Shown: positions 1-8,970 of the stretch, piece after piece | How the letters are laid out: every line of letters starts with the position of its first letter | How positions within the stretch are numbered: the first letter of the stretch is position 1 | Assembly (NCBI RefSeq): GCF_000422925.1 | Contig: NZ_KE383961.1 | Span: 64,024 to 128,023, forward strand | Direction of reading: 5' to 3' | Source of the DNA: Paludibacterium yongneupense DSM 18731 | Lineage (GTDB): Bacteria; Pseudomonadota; Gammaproteobacteria; Burkholderiales; Chromobacteriaceae | DNA length: 64,000 bases | Position numbers and translations under genes: made by a program | The notes under the pieces: generated by a model | Database searches by the model: none | What the model was told of the DNA's origin: nothing | Seen by the model: only the letters and a program-made list of their open reading frames with translations

Positions 1-92
1 GCCACGACGGCAATGACCAGAATCGTCAGCGACAGGTACAGGGACAAGCGAAATTGCAGCGAATGCCCTACCCTTCCCGATCGACCATCCAT
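1..92 (-). CDS. Sensor histidine kinase, N-terminus only (cut by window edge)
   Basis: Only about 30 codons are inside the window. An ATG at 92 opens a frame that overlaps the 3' end of the upstream response regulator by 25 bp. It reads a short basic N-terminus followed by a hydrophobic stretch (LSLYLSLTILVIAVV) typical of the first membrane helix of a QseC/PmrB-type sensor kinase. No catalytic part is visible. The kinase identity is inferred from the translational coupling to an OmpR-type regulator and from this membrane helix. Confidence 0.6.
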   Translation of the reverse strand, partial: MDGRSGRVGHSLQFRLSLYLSLTILVIAVV

Positions 93-730
93 CCCACCCC
101 CCTGACATTCTTTATCGCGTCGCTGCCCAGCTTCTTGCGCAGACCGTGAATCAGAAATTCGACCGCATTGCTCTCGACCTCCTCGTTCCAGCCGTAGATG
201 CGCTCTTCAAGCTGGCTGCGGGACAGAATGGCTCCCGGCCGGATCAACAGCGCCTGCAGCAGGGCGAACTCGCGCCCGCTCAGCCTGACCGGACCGTGCG
301 CGCCGCCCGCTTCACGCGTCGCCGGGTCCAGCGTCAGGGTCCCGTTGCCAAGCATCGCGCGTGCCACGCCGCCCTTGCGCCTCAGCAGAGCGCGCATCCT
401 CGCCAGCAGCTCGCCCATATCGAAAGGCTTGAGCACATAGTCGTCGGCTCCCAGGTCGAGGCCGTTGATCCGGGCTTCAATCGCATCGCGCGCCGTAATC
501 ACCAGCACCGGCACCGGATCGTCCCCGGCGCGCATTGCGCCGAGCACCTCCATGCCATCCAGCCCTGGCAAGCCGAGATCCAGCAATACCAGGTCATAGC
601 GCTGGGCACGGAAAGCCTGCAATGCGACGATGCCGTCTCGTGCGCGATCGACGGCGTAGGCCTCCATGCGCAGGGCCAGCTCGACCGCGTCGCCTATCAT
701 CGCGTCGTCTTCCACCAGCAATACCCGCAT
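68..730 (-). CDS. OmpR/PhoB-family response regulator (QseB/PmrA-like)
   Basis: A DNA-binding response regulator of 220 aa. The receiver domain (about 1-115) has the acidic pair E8/D9, the phospho-acceptor Asp51 in the LLDLGLPG motif, Thr79 and Lys101. A winged-helix DNA-binding domain follows (about 128-215), ending in the usual VRGVGW motif. The ATG at 730 is preferred over the ATG at 736 because GGGAG lies six bases upstream of it. The gene overlaps the sensor kinase at its 3' end and lies 29 bp downstream of a PepSY-like gene, so the three probably form one operon sensing an envelope signal. The specific regulon cannot be read from the sequence. Confidence 0.9.
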   Translation of the reverse strand: MRVLLVEDDAMIGDAVELALRMEAYAVDRARDGIVALQAFRAQRYDLVLLDLGLPGLDGMEVLGAMRAGDDPVPVLVITARDAIEARINGLDLGADDYVLKPFDMGELLARMRALLRRKGGVARAMLGNGTLTLDPATREAGGAHGPVRLSGREFALLQALLIRPGAILSRSQLEERIYGWNEEVESNAVEFLIHGLRKKLGSDAIKNVRGVGWMVDREG

Positions 731-759
731 CAACATCTCCCTCTTGCACCCGGCACGCT

Positions 760-1026
760 TCAGCCCTTCTTCGCGATCGAACCATCCACCGGGTTGAAAT
801 AGAGCTCCGCCTCCCTGCCACGCCGATCCCGCGCGCAGACCTCATAGCAGACGCCGGTTTCACGGAACAGCTTGATCGTATAGCCGGCCTGGCGCAATGA
901 CAGCTTCATCCGGCTCTCCACCGGCGACGACTGTTCCGATTCGCGATCCGGCGCCGTGGACGCCAGGCTCAGGCCGGATGCTCCGAGCAGGACAAGTGAA
1001 GCAATGATGCGGCTTATCGAACGCAT
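760..1026 (-). CDS. Small exported PepSY-like protein
   Basis: An 88-residue protein with a clear signal peptide (MRSISRIIASLVLLGASGLSLAS). The short mature part contains a PepSY-like pattern: a basic amphipathic stretch, an aromatic/hydrophobic strand around GYTIKLFRE, and a C-terminal strand ending FNPVDGSIAKKG, as in periplasmic PepSY_2 proteins. It precedes the two-component regulator by about 30 bp. Small PepSY proteins are often next to QseBC/PmrAB-type systems and are thought to modulate or be controlled by them. Two cysteines (CYEVC) could form a disulphide. The family assignment is by pattern only. Confidence 0.7.
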   Translation of the reverse strand: MRSISRIIASLVLLGASGLSLASTAPDRESEQSSPVESRMKLSLRQAGYTIKLFRETGVCYEVCARDRRGREAELYFNPVDGSIAKKG

Positions 1027-1116
1027 GATTTTCTTTCTCAGCGGAAAACATGACGCTCAGGATAAGGCAGCAGTCTTAGGCAAGACTTAGCGCCAGCCAT
1101 CCGCCGCGACCGCAGA

Positions 1117-1863
1117 TCACGACGGCAGCAAGCGCCAGCTCGCACCGGTCGGGCTGTCCGGCCGCCCCAGCATCAGCAGCAGGGGTTTGAGCGCCGGATA
1201 GCGCTCGGGCGGGCTGTCCGCACGCCCCGCCATCCGCACCGGCGCCCCCGGCTGCCAGCGCCCGTCGCCAGCGAGCGCCAGCGGACCCGCCAGCGTCCCC
1301 AGATGCAGCGCGAGTCCGGTTCCGTCTGCGCTGGCTTCCAGCGCATAGCGGCCGAAGGGCATCTCCGTGCTCAGCGCAGAACTGGCCGCCATCCACTCCA
1401 GATGGGCTCCGCCGTCGAAACGCCCCCCCTCCCACGCCAGGCGCCGTACATCCACGTCAAGGTCGCCGCCGAGACCCGCATTGCGCCAGGCCGGGTCAAG
1501 CCCGGCCAACGCGGCAACCGGCAGCTGCAACGACACCTTTTCCAGCAGCAGGGCATTACGCCCGAATTCGATGCGGGCGCCGTTGCCGGCTCCCGCGTTC
1601 AACTGCCACGCCAGCCGGCCGCGCCATAATGCGCGCCCCTGCCAAGACCAGGCGAGTCGAGCCAGAGGCAGCACCTGGCCATCCTCCCCCATGAAGGCCG
1701 GCGTGGCGCCCCCCTCCCAGACGCTTCCCTCCGCCGCCAGCAAGCGCCAGCGCCCGTGGCTCGCGCGAGCAAGAGAAGCATCCAGCCAACTCGCGGGCAG
1801 GTTCGCCAGCCCCGCCAGCGACAGCAGCAGCAGCCCCGGCAACAGCAGATAACCCGCCCTCAC
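1117..1863 (-). CDS. gspN: Type II secretion system protein GspN
   Basis: The last gene of the type II secretion operon, 248 aa. One N-terminal membrane helix (LLLPGLLLLSLAGLANLPASWL) is followed by a periplasmic beta-rich domain typical of GspN, with the conserved early GRWRLLAAEGSVWEG segment. GspN is a non-universal component of the inner-membrane platform, and its exact role is unsettled. Its ATG overlaps the gspM stop by 4 bp. The C-terminus falls 90 bp before the PepSY gene. I see no obvious terminator in that gap. Confidence 0.88.
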   Translation of the reverse strand: MRAGYLLLPGLLLLSLAGLANLPASWLDASLARASHGRWRLLAAEGSVWEGGATPAFMGEDGQVLPLARLAWSWQGRALWRGRLAWQLNAGAGNGARIEFGRNALLLEKVSLQLPVAALAGLDPAWRNAGLGGDLDVDVRRLAWEGGRFDGGAHLEWMAASSALSTEMPFGRYALEASADGTGLALHLGTLAGPLALAGDGRWQPGAPVRMAGRADSPPERYPALKPLLLMLGRPDSPTGASWRLLPS

Positions 1864-2372
1864 GCCTCGGCACCGCCATGGACGAAGACGGCGCGAACGC
1901 TGACCTGTCCGGGCGCGGCATCGGATTCGACATGAAATGCGGTCAGCCGCAAGTGGTAACGCTCCGACAGGATAGCCGCGCAGCGCAACCAGTCGTCAAA
2001 GACGACTTTTCCCTGCAGCACGACCCCATGTTCGCCCTCGGGGAGCAGTGTGGTCCGATCGAGCGCCAGTCCGGCATCGATGGCGCCTTGCCGCAGCAAG
2101 GCCATCAGTTCGGAAGCCGCCAGCGGAGGACGCAAGGGTTGCTCGCGCAAGGAGGCGGCTTCGCGCGTCAGCGACTGCAACCAGACGACTTGCGCCTGCC
2201 GCATCCGCACACTCTCGTCGAGACGACGCTCGGTGGCCGACAACGGCACCCAGACCAGATTGCAGAAGCCGGCAACGGCGAGCAGGACGGCCATGACCGT
2301 CAGCAAACCCCGCTCGCGCCGGCTGCGTTGCAGCCAGAACAGTCTCGCGGCCTGTTTCAAAGATGTACGCAT
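1860..2372 (-). CDS. gspM: Type II secretion system protein GspM
   Basis: 170 aa. A short cytoplasmic N-terminus rich in Arg/Lys is followed by one transmembrane helix (about 26-46) and a periplasmic ferredoxin-like domain, the normal GspM architecture. GspM pairs with GspL in the inner-membrane platform that couples the GspE ATPase to pseudopilus growth. It starts directly after the gspL stop with no gap and overlaps gspN by 4 bp. Confidence 0.87.
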   Translation of the reverse strand: MRTSLKQAARLFWLQRSRRERGLLTVMAVLLAVAGFCNLVWVPLSATERRLDESVRMRQAQVVWLQSLTREAASLREQPLRPPLAASELMALLRQGAIDAGLALDRTTLLPEGEHGVVLQGKVVFDDWLRCAAILSERYHLRLTAFHVESDAAPGQVSVRAVFVHGGAEA

Positions 2373-3560
2373 TCAGGGCTCCCTGATGATCTGTATCTCC
2401 ATCGCATCGGCACCCAGCGGACGCGTCTGCAGGACATAGCGGCGTTGCGCCAGACGCTCGCGCCATGCGGCAAGCTCGGAGACGGCCGGAGGTACGACGC
2501 GCAGCGTCAGACGTCCGTCATGGTAGTCGATGGTTTGCGCGCGCACGCCGCCGCCGGACGCGGCCAGGGCACCCATCGCTTCCAGCGCATCGTCCCTTGC
2601 CGGCAGGCCGCGAGCCAGGCGCAGCCGGTCGACCGCAAGCAGCGCACGGCGCGCGAGCTGATCCGTGGCCACCGCCCCCCCGACCAGCCCCCGGGCGAGC
2701 TCGCCCGCTTGCGAAGCCAGGCGCGCGCTCTGCCAGCCGAGCCAGGCCGTACGCACTCCGGCACCGGCCACCACGAGCAGCAGGGTCAGCGCCAGGATCC
2801 GCGCAGCGCGGCGCAACGGGGCATGCCACACGCCCCAGCCAGGTCGCGGCGCGAGCTCGCCACGCGCAAAATCGCCGCTTTGCGTCGCTGCCGCATGCCG
2901 CCAATCGCGCTCGGGCAACGGGCTCAGCGCCCCTTGCCAATCCGCAAGCGCGGCGGCTTCGCTCATGAGCTCCAGCGCCTCCGCCCCGCAGGCCCGTACG
3001 GCATGTGGGGCGTCGTTGCGCAGCAAGCGTGTCAACAAGGGTAAAGCCAGTTCGCCCGCCGGCACGAAATGCGCCGCCAGCTCGCCGCAACGGACGATGT
3101 AGCCATGACGCGTTGCGGCAACGGACCAGTCGCCCGCCGGGGGCAGGGGAAGCAGGCATTCCTCGGGCAACACCCGTTCAACCGCTCGCCCCATGGCACG
3201 CAAGGTCGCCAACGCGCGGCGCACTCCGGCCGCCTCGGTCGCGGCCAGCTCGCGCTGTCCGTCTGCCGCGATGGAACCGGCCAGGTACAGATTGGCGGAA
3301 GGCTCGTTGAGCAGGCGCTCCTCCAGTGCGAAGCCAAGCAGCGCGCCCGAACTCTGCCGCGTCGAGGCAGGCAAGGCGGCACGGGCGAACAGGGTACGAC
3401 CGGCCGGCAACACCAGTTCATGCACCCGGGCGTCCGGCCAGTCGCCGACGGCTCCCTGCCCGCTTCTTGCGGGCTCGCCATCGCTGGCCAGAAGCGTCCA
3501 GTCGAGAACGGGGACAGCGTCGGGCCAGCCGTCGTCAAAAAACAGTCGCAGCGTTATCAT
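2373..3560 (-). CDS. gspL: Type II secretion system protein GspL
   Basis: 395 aa. An actin-like cytoplasmic domain (about 1-250) is followed by a single transmembrane helix near 275-295 (ILALTLLLVVAGAGV) and a periplasmic ferredoxin-like domain. The cytoplasmic part binds the GspE ATPase and the periplasmic part binds GspM. The 5' end overlaps gspK by 26 bp, in line with the tightly coupled operon. The length is normal for the family. Confidence 0.9.
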   Translation of the reverse strand: MITLRLFFDDGWPDAVPVLDWTLLASDGEPARSGQGAVGDWPDARVHELVLPAGRTLFARAALPASTRQSSGALLGFALEERLLNEPSANLYLAGSIAADGQRELAATEAAGVRRALATLRAMGRAVERVLPEECLLPLPPAGDWSVAATRHGYIVRCGELAAHFVPAGELALPLLTRLLRNDAPHAVRACGAEALELMSEAAALADWQGALSPLPERDWRHAAATQSGDFARGELAPRPGWGVWHAPLRRAARILALTLLLVVAGAGVRTAWLGWQSARLASQAGELARGLVGGAVATDQLARRALLAVDRLRLARGLPARDDALEAMGALAASGGGVRAQTIDYHDGRLTLRVVPPAVSELAAWRERLAQRRYVLQTRPLGADAMEIQIIREP

Positions 3561-4485
3561 GATTCTCCACAGTCAGCACCGGCGGCGCACCCTCCTCGCG
3601 CCAGCGCAGACGGGTATGCGCACCGTCGACTTGCAACAGCGCGCGGGTCCGCAACACCACCTTGCCCTGCCGCACGTCGCAATCCAGCCCGAAATAAGCC
3701 GACCCGACACCCAGCCACTGCCCGAGCGTCGTGACGGTAGCCACGCTCCTCAGCCGGCTCTGCACATCGGCAACATCGCGAAAATAATTGACCTTGCGTT
3801 GCGCCTGCAGCAACTCGAGATCGCCGGAACCCAGTTCGGGCAGCAGCGCCCGCAGCAACAACGGCGGCGCCGTATTGATATTGATGAACTTCACTTCGGC
3901 CGGCAACGCCGCAACATAGGGGGCCAGTCGTGCCCTCACCTCCGGGGTATAGCCCTCGACCCAGGCCAGCATCCCGATACGCTCAAGCAGATGCGCCGTC
4001 ACCGGGGCGGCGGACAGCGGCGCCTTCGACCCTTCCGGCGGCAGCCGCAGGCGCATCCAGCGCAGCAGGGAGTCGGCCAGCGACGGCGCGAGCCCGAGGC
4101 CCGCCAGCAGGCGGCGATATTGTTCCACCCTCAGCGGATCGGCCGTATCGCCGCCGTGCGCGAGGGCGTTGATATTGAAGCGCGCCTGCATGTCGTACAA
4201 CTGGCCGCGCAGGCGAACCCCCTCGGCATCGGTCGGGGGCAACGGCGAAGCCCATAACTGCCCCAGATAAACCGCACTGGACGACTGGTTGTTATAAGCC
4301 AGCATGGACAACGCCCATTCGATGCCGGACTCGGTGACCAGAGCGACCTGGGCCCGCTGCCTGTCGGTTTCGACCTGACGCCACCACAGGCCCTGCTGCC
4401 ACATCACCAGCGCTGCGGCGCTGACCGCCAGCGCCACCACCAGCAGCGCCATGACGACCGCCATCCCTTTCTGTCGCCGCTTCAT
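3535..4485 (-). CDS. gspK: Type II secretion minor pseudopilin GspK
   Basis: 316 aa. The prepilin leader MKRRQKG ends at the PilD cleavage site, followed by the hydrophobic helix MAVVMALLVVALAV. As usual for GspK, the Glu5 of the other pseudopilins is missing. This fits its position at the very tip of the pseudopilus. The large alpha-helical insertion domain is present, and the ININTAPPLLLRALL motif is typical of the family. The ATG at 4485 makes a 4-bp ATGA overlap with the gspJ stop and is chosen over an in-frame ATG at 4497. Confidence 0.9.
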   Translation of the reverse strand: MKRRQKGMAVVMALLVVALAVSAAALVMWQQGLWWRQVETDRQRAQVALVTESGIEWALSMLAYNNQSSSAVYLGQLWASPLPPTDAEGVRLRGQLYDMQARFNINALAHGGDTADPLRVEQYRRLLAGLGLAPSLADSLLRWMRLRLPPEGSKAPLSAAPVTAHLLERIGMLAWVEGYTPEVRARLAPYVAALPAEVKFININTAPPLLLRALLPELGSGDLELLQAQRKVNYFRDVADVQSRLRSVATVTTLGQWLGVGSAYFGLDCDVRQGKVVLRTRALLQVDGAHTRLRWREEGAPPVLTVENHDNAATVF

Positions 4486-5054
4486 GGCAGATTCCACAGC
4501 CGCCGGATCGGCGCCTCGCCGGGCAGCCTGGCCGTCATTTCCAGCACGCGCGGCACGGCAGCGCTAGCCAGGAGAGGCGGCCAGGACTCCACCCAGCGTC
4601 CGTCGCTCAACAGCAGGCGCCAGCGCACGCTGGCGCCCGGGTCCAGCAAACGCCAGCCGGCCTGCTTGTCGATATCTGCGGGCGCGGCGGCCGACCAGCG
4701 CACACCGTCGGCGCCGCCGCGGTAGCGTATCCATTCCACGCCATCCGGATAACGCACGGAAAACACCAGCAGGTCGAGCCTGCCGCCGCCATCCGGCGTC
4801 AGACGCAAAACCGGGGCCGCTCCGGCCACGGGCGCAACCTGCGGGGCCAGGCGCCCGATATCGCCCTCCACGCGCCGGAAAGCGCGCGCGAGCCCCACCC
4901 ATTGCCGCGAAACCTCGACCAGGCGCTCGCGCGTCATCAATAGCGCGCTGAAGGCGCGGTAGCCGAGCACCGAGAGGATGGCCATCAGACTCATCGCCAC
5001 CAGAATCTCGATCAGGGTCATGCCAGCCTGGCGCCGATCGCGGACGCGCCTCAT
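4482..5054 (-). CDS. gspJ: Type II secretion minor pseudopilin GspJ
   Basis: 190 aa. The leader RRQAG is followed by MTLIEILVAMSLMAILSVLG, with the conserved Glu at mature position 5. GspJ forms the tip complex of the pseudopilus with GspI and GspK. Start and stop both overlap neighbouring genes by 4 bp (ATGA), implying translational coupling. PilD (20597-21403) is the obvious processing enzyme, since no prepilin peptidase gene lies in this operon. Confidence 0.9.
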   Translation of the reverse strand: MRRVRDRRQAGMTLIEILVAMSLMAILSVLGYRAFSALLMTRERLVEVSRQWVGLARAFRRVEGDIGRLAPQVAPVAGAAPVLRLTPDGGGRLDLLVFSVRYPDGVEWIRYRGGADGVRWSAAAPADIDKQAGWRLLDPGASVRWRLLLSDGRWVESWPPLLASAAVPRVLEMTARLPGEAPIRRLWNLP

Positions 5055-5428
5055 GGATTCACTTCCTGTTTCAGATAGCCGGTCATTTCCGCCAGAACAT
5101 AGCGTTGCGCCTGCGGCGCGAGTACACGCACGACCACCTTGCGAAAGGAGGGGTTAGGCGTCGGACTGACAACGCGCTCCCAGCGCCAGCGCCGTCCATC
5201 CTCCTCCGCTTCGCCCGCATCCGTGCCCACCGCAGGCCAGACATGGGCGGCACGCAGCAGGACCAGACGGTTTTGCGCGACCCAAGCGGCCAGCATGCGC
5301 GAGCGCAAGGCGGCGCTGTTATCGGCAGCGACACCGCTCGCGCGCAGCAAGGCCGCCAGCGCCACCGCCATGATAGCCAGCGCCACCAGCACTTCGAACA
5401 GGGTGAAGCCCCGTGTGCGGCGCGTCAC
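5051..5428 (-). CDS. gspI: Type II secretion minor pseudopilin GspI
   Basis: 125 aa from a GTG start at 5428 whose GTGA overlaps the gspH stop. Longer in-frame alternatives run back through gspH and have no pseudopilin character. The leader TRRTRG precedes FTLFEVLVALAIMAVALAAL with Glu5. GspI nucleates the GspI-J-K tip complex. The C-terminal pattern ending YVLAEMTGYL is typical of the family. Confidence 0.9.
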   Translation of the reverse strand: MTRRTRGFTLFEVLVALAIMAVALAALLRASGVAADNSAALRSRMLAAWVAQNRLVLLRAAHVWPAVGTDAGEAEEDGRRWRWERVVSPTPNPSFRKVVVRVLAPQAQRYVLAEMTGYLKQEVNP

Positions 5429-5865
5429 GTCCCCTCCCGTTCGACCCGACCCAAGGGCGTCAGACGCAACACGCGCATCCGGTCGCCCGCATGCAAGGTC
5501 AGGCGCAGGGCGACACTGCGTCCCTCCAGCCATAAGGGGCTGACACCGGGCAAGGGCTCCGCCCGTACCGCTTGCGGCCAGTCGCGGTCGGCGAAGAAGG
5601 GCTCGCCTGTCGGCTGCCAGCGCCCGTGCGCATCCTGGCGGCGAAAACCATAACCGCCTGCCGTCCACACCAGCCCCAGGGTGTCGCCCATTTCGTCGGC
5701 ATCCACCGCCTGTTCCAGTACGCGCGCAAAACGCTCGCTTTCGTCGTCGGCCAGGCGTTGCGTGTTCGGCGCCAGCGACAGGCTGACAACACTGGCCATG
5801 ATGCCGATGATGAACAGCACCACCATGACCTCTAGCAGCGTGAAGCCGCGGTCGCGCCCAGGCAC
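5425..5865 (-). CDS. gspH: Type II secretion minor pseudopilin GspH
   Basis: 146 aa with a GTG start at 5865, three bases after the gspG stop. The prepilin leader PGRDRG is followed by FTLLEVMVVLFIIGIMASVVSL with Glu5. The globular part is the beta-rich GspH/FimT fold. It joins the pseudopilus near the tip, between the GspG shaft and the GspI-J-K complex. Confidence 0.9.
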   Translation of the reverse strand: MPGRDRGFTLLEVMVVLFIIGIMASVVSLSLAPNTQRLADDESERFARVLEQAVDADEMGDTLGLVWTAGGYGFRRQDAHGRWQPTGEPFFADRDWPQAVRAEPLPGVSPLWLEGRSVALRLTLHAGDRMRVLRLTPLGRVEREGT

Positions 5866-5868
5866 GGC

Positions 5869-6309
5869 TCATGTGCCCCAGTTGCCGATCACCGACGAGG
5901 CGGCGGCGGACGCATCGCCATCGCTATGCGCCCCCAGGCTCCAGACATCGATCTCGCCATGGGTGCCGGGATTGGCGTAGCGATACGGGTTTCCCCAGGG
6001 ATCGACCGGCACCCGCTCGATATAGCCGCCGGGCTTCCAGTTTTTCGGCTCGGGCGGCAGCGAAGGCTTTTCCACCAGGGCGGCCAGGCCCTGTTCGGCA
6101 CTCGGATACTGCGCATTGTCGAGACGGTAGAGCTTCAGCGCTTGCATGAGGGTATTGATATCCTGTTTGGCGGCGACCGCCCGCGCCTCGTCGGGGCGCC
6201 CCATCACCCGCGGCACCACCAGCGCGGCCAGTACGCCGAGGATGACGATGACCACCATGATTTCGATCAGGGTAAAACCGCGCTCGCGCGCTTGCCGTTC
6301 TGTGTGCAT
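5869..6309 (-). CDS. gspG: Type II secretion major pseudopilin GspG
   Basis: 146 aa. The leader ends in RERG before FTLIEIMVVIVILGVLAALV, with Glu5. The C-terminal domain has the hallmark KPGGYIERVPVDPWGNPY segment and acidic residues near the C-terminus expected to bind calcium (DVWSLGAHSDGD). GspG polymerises into the pseudopilus that drives secretion. The ATG at 6309 is preferred over the GTG at 6312 because GGAG lies five bases before the GTG-ATG pair. Confidence 0.95.
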   Translation of the reverse strand: MHTERQARERGFTLIEIMVVIVILGVLAALVVPRVMGRPDEARAVAAKQDINTLMQALKLYRLDNAQYPSAEQGLAALVEKPSLPPEPKNWKPGGYIERVPVDPWGNPYRYANPGTHGEIDVWSLGAHSDGDASAAASSVIGNWGT

Positions 6310-6325
6310 CACAACTCCAGCAGGG

Positions 6326-7528
6326 TTAGCGAACCATTTGGTTCATATCCAGAATGGGCAGCATGATGGCCAGAACAATCACCATCACCACGCCTCCCAT
6401 CAGCAGTATCAACAGCGGCTCCATCAACGTGGTCAGGGTGGCCAACCGCCGCTCGACCTCCTGCTGCTGCTGCGCGGCGGCCCGTTCCAGCATCGTCGCC
6501 AGCGTGCCGCTCGCCTCGCCGCTGCCGATCAGATGGATCAGGACCGGCGGGAACTGCTTGCTCGAGCCGAGGGCCCGCCCCAGGCTGCTGCCTTCCCGCA
6601 CGCGCACCATGGCCTCGTCCAGTCCATCGCGCATCGGCACCATGCCAAGCAGGCTGCGTGCCGTCTCCATTGCGGTCAGCAGCGGCACGCCGCTGCTGAC
6701 CAGTATCGCCAGCGTACTGGCCATGCGCGCGGTATTGAGCGCGCGCAGCAGGCGCCCGAGCACGGGCAGCGCAAGCAGGCGCCGATGCAGGCGCAGGCGC
6801 GGACCGGGCCGGGCCAGTACACGGCGTGCGGCGGCGCCGCTCAGCAACAGGCCGAGCAGCAGGGCCAGCCCCCATTGCCGCAGAAAATCGCTGCACGCCA
6901 TCAGGGCGCGCGTAAGCCAGGGCAGGGTCTGATGCGTATCGCGAAAGACGCCGACCACCTGCGGAACCACATAGGTCATCAGTCCGGACACCACGAGCAA
7001 GGCAACCAGCGACACCACGGCCGGGTAGGCCAGCGCAAGCAGAACCTTCTGCCGCGTGGCCTGACTGTACTCGAGGTAATCAGCCAGCCGCGCCAGCACC
7101 AGATCGAGATGCCCGCTACGCTCGCCGGCTTCGACCAGCGCCAAATACAAGGCGCCGAACACGCGCGGCATGCCGGCCAGCGCCTGGGCGAAGCTCTTGC
7201 CGGCGAGAATGTCGTCGCGCAGGGCCGCGAGCACCTGTCGCGTGCGCGCCTGCTCCGACTGCTCCGTCACCGCCGCGAGCGCGCGCTCCAGAGGCAGCCC
7301 GGCACTGACCAGCGTCGCCAGCTGGCGCGTCAACAGCACCAGCTCCGCAGTGGACAGCCCGCGGCGCAAGCCCCCCTGTCCGCCGCCGGCAAGTACGGGC
7401 TTGACCTCGACCGGCCACAGTCCACGCTCGCGCAACTGGGCGCGCATGGCACGCGCGGAATCGGCGTCGCCCATCCCCTTGACCTCGCGCCCGGCAGCGT
7501 CCTGCGCCAGATAGCGAAAGCTCGCCAC
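6326..7528 (-). CDS. gspF: Type II secretion inner-membrane platform protein GspF
   Basis: About 400 aa with two repeated GspF/PilC cytoplasmic domains separated by membrane helices (about 170-190 and 220-240, plus one near the C-terminus), as in all GspF proteins. It is the polytopic platform protein on which pseudopilins assemble. The start is uncertain: a GTG at 7528 has GGAG nine bases upstream, while a TTG at 7534 would overlap the gspE stop. Both give the same protein except for two residues. Confidence 0.93.
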   Translation of the reverse strand: MASFRYLAQDAAGREVKGMGDADSARAMRAQLRERGLWPVEVKPVLAGGGQGGLRRGLSTAELVLLTRQLATLVSAGLPLERALAAVTEQSEQARTRQVLAALRDDILAGKSFAQALAGMPRVFGALYLALVEAGERSGHLDLVLARLADYLEYSQATRQKVLLALAYPAVVSLVALLVVSGLMTYVVPQVVGVFRDTHQTLPWLTRALMACSDFLRQWGLALLLGLLLSGAAARRVLARPGPRLRLHRRLLALPVLGRLLRALNTARMASTLAILVSSGVPLLTAMETARSLLGMVPMRDGLDEAMVRVREGSSLGRALGSSKQFPPVLIHLIGSGEASGTLATMLERAAAQQQQEVERRLATLTTLMEPLLILLMGGVVMVIVLAIMLPILDMNQMVR

Positions 7529-7530
7529 GA

Positions 7531-8970
7531 TCAATTGCTCCGCGTCACGCGCAGGATTTCCTCCAGCGCGGTCTCGCCGGCATCGACCCAGCGCATGCCG
7601 TCTTCGCGCAGCATGCGCATGCCGCCGGACAGGGCCTGCTCGCGCAGCGCCTGTTCCGAGGCACGCTCATGCGTGAGATGCGCGAGTTGTTCGTCGAAAA
7701 CCATCAACTCATAAATACCGTAACGTCCGCGATAACCGGTATGCGCGCATTCGGGACAACCGTGGGGACGATAGTGAGTCGCCCCCTCGCGGGTCGTCGC
7801 CGGATAGGGCCGCTTGCACAGCGGGCACAGCCGGCGCACCAGGCGTTGCGCCATGACACCGAGCAAGGATGACGCCAGCAGGAAGGGCTCGACCCCCATG
7901 TCGACCAGCCGCGTCACCGCGCTGGCCGCATCGTTGGTATGCAATGTCGCCAGCACCAAATGTCCGGTCAGTGAGGCTTGAACCGCGATTTGCGCGGTCT
8001 CGAGATCGCGGATCTCACCGATCATGATGACATCCGGGTCCTGCCGCAGAATGGCGCGCAAGGCTTTGGCGAATGACATGTCGATACGGCTGTTGACCTG
8101 GGTTTGTCCGACGCCGTCGAGGTGATACTCGACGGGGTCTTCCACTGTCATGATATTGGTTCGCGCCGCATCGAGCCGCGACAGCGCCGCGTAGAGCGTA
8201 GTGGTCTTGCCGGAACCGGTCGGACCGGTCACCAGCAGGATTCCGTGCGGCTGCCGGATCAGCCGGTCCACGGCCTGCAGGGTATCATCGGCCATTCCCA
8301 GCGTAGACAAGTCGAGACGCACCGCCTCCTTGTCCAGCAGCCGCAGCACCACGCGTTCGCCATGACTCGTCGGCAAGGTCGAGACGCGGACATCGACCGG
8401 GCGACCGCCCAGCCGCAGCGAAATGCGGCCATCCTGCGGAATGCGTTTCTCGGCGATATCGAGATTGGCCATGATCTTGATACGCGACACCATCGCCGCA
8501 TGCAGCGCGCGATGCGGACTCACCACATCGTGCAAGGTGCCATCGAGGCGGAAACGTACCAGCGAACGATCTTCGAACGCTTCGATATGGATATCGGACG
8601 CCTGCTCGCGCAATGCCTGCATCAGCAGCGCATTGATCATGCGGATGATGGGCGCGTCATCCTCGGCCTCCAGCAAATCTTCGACCGCCGGTAGCGCATC
8701 CATCATCTGGCTCAAATCGATATCCTGCCCGATATCGTCGACCATGCCGGCGGCGCCGTCGCGATCGGAATAGAGCTCGGACAGACGACGTTCGAACGCT
8801 TCCGGTGCCAGCACCTCCAGGCCCGACGGCGTGCCGTGCAGACGCAACACCTCGGCCCAGGCGCTATCCGACGCGCCCTCGCGCAGCAACAGCACGCGCG
8901 CGGCCCCGTCACCCTGCAACATGACTCCGTTATTGCGGGCGAAGGCGAACGGCAGCAGCGGCGATGTCAT
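7531..8970 (-). CDS. gspE: Type II secretion ATPase GspE
   Basis: 479 aa hexameric secretion ATPase. A short N-terminal domain binds GspL. Walker A GPTGSGKT lies at 249-256, the Asp box at about 275-280 (TVEDPVEY), Walker B with IMIGEIRD at 315-322, and the His box around LATLHTND at 340-347. A tetracysteine zinc motif (CPLC at 382, CPEC at 405) is present. Its ATG overlaps the gspD stop by 4 bp. Confidence 0.96.
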   Translation of the reverse strand: MTSPLLPFAFARNNGVMLQGDGAARVLLLREGASDSAWAEVLRLHGTPSGLEVLAPEAFERRLSELYSDRDGAAGMVDDIGQDIDLSQMMDALPAVEDLLEAEDDAPIIRMINALLMQALREQASDIHIEAFEDRSLVRFRLDGTLHDVVSPHRALHAAMVSRIKIMANLDIAEKRIPQDGRISLRLGGRPVDVRVSTLPTSHGERVVLRLLDKEAVRLDLSTLGMADDTLQAVDRLIRQPHGILLVTGPTGSGKTTTLYAALSRLDAARTNIMTVEDPVEYHLDGVGQTQVNSRIDMSFAKALRAILRQDPDVIMIGEIRDLETAQIAVQASLTGHLVLATLHTNDAASAVTRLVDMGVEPFLLASSLLGVMAQRLVRRLCPLCKRPYPATTREGATHYRPHGCPECAHTGYRGRYGIYELMVFDEQLAHLTHERASEQALREQALSGGMRMLREDGMRWVDAGETALEEILRVTRSN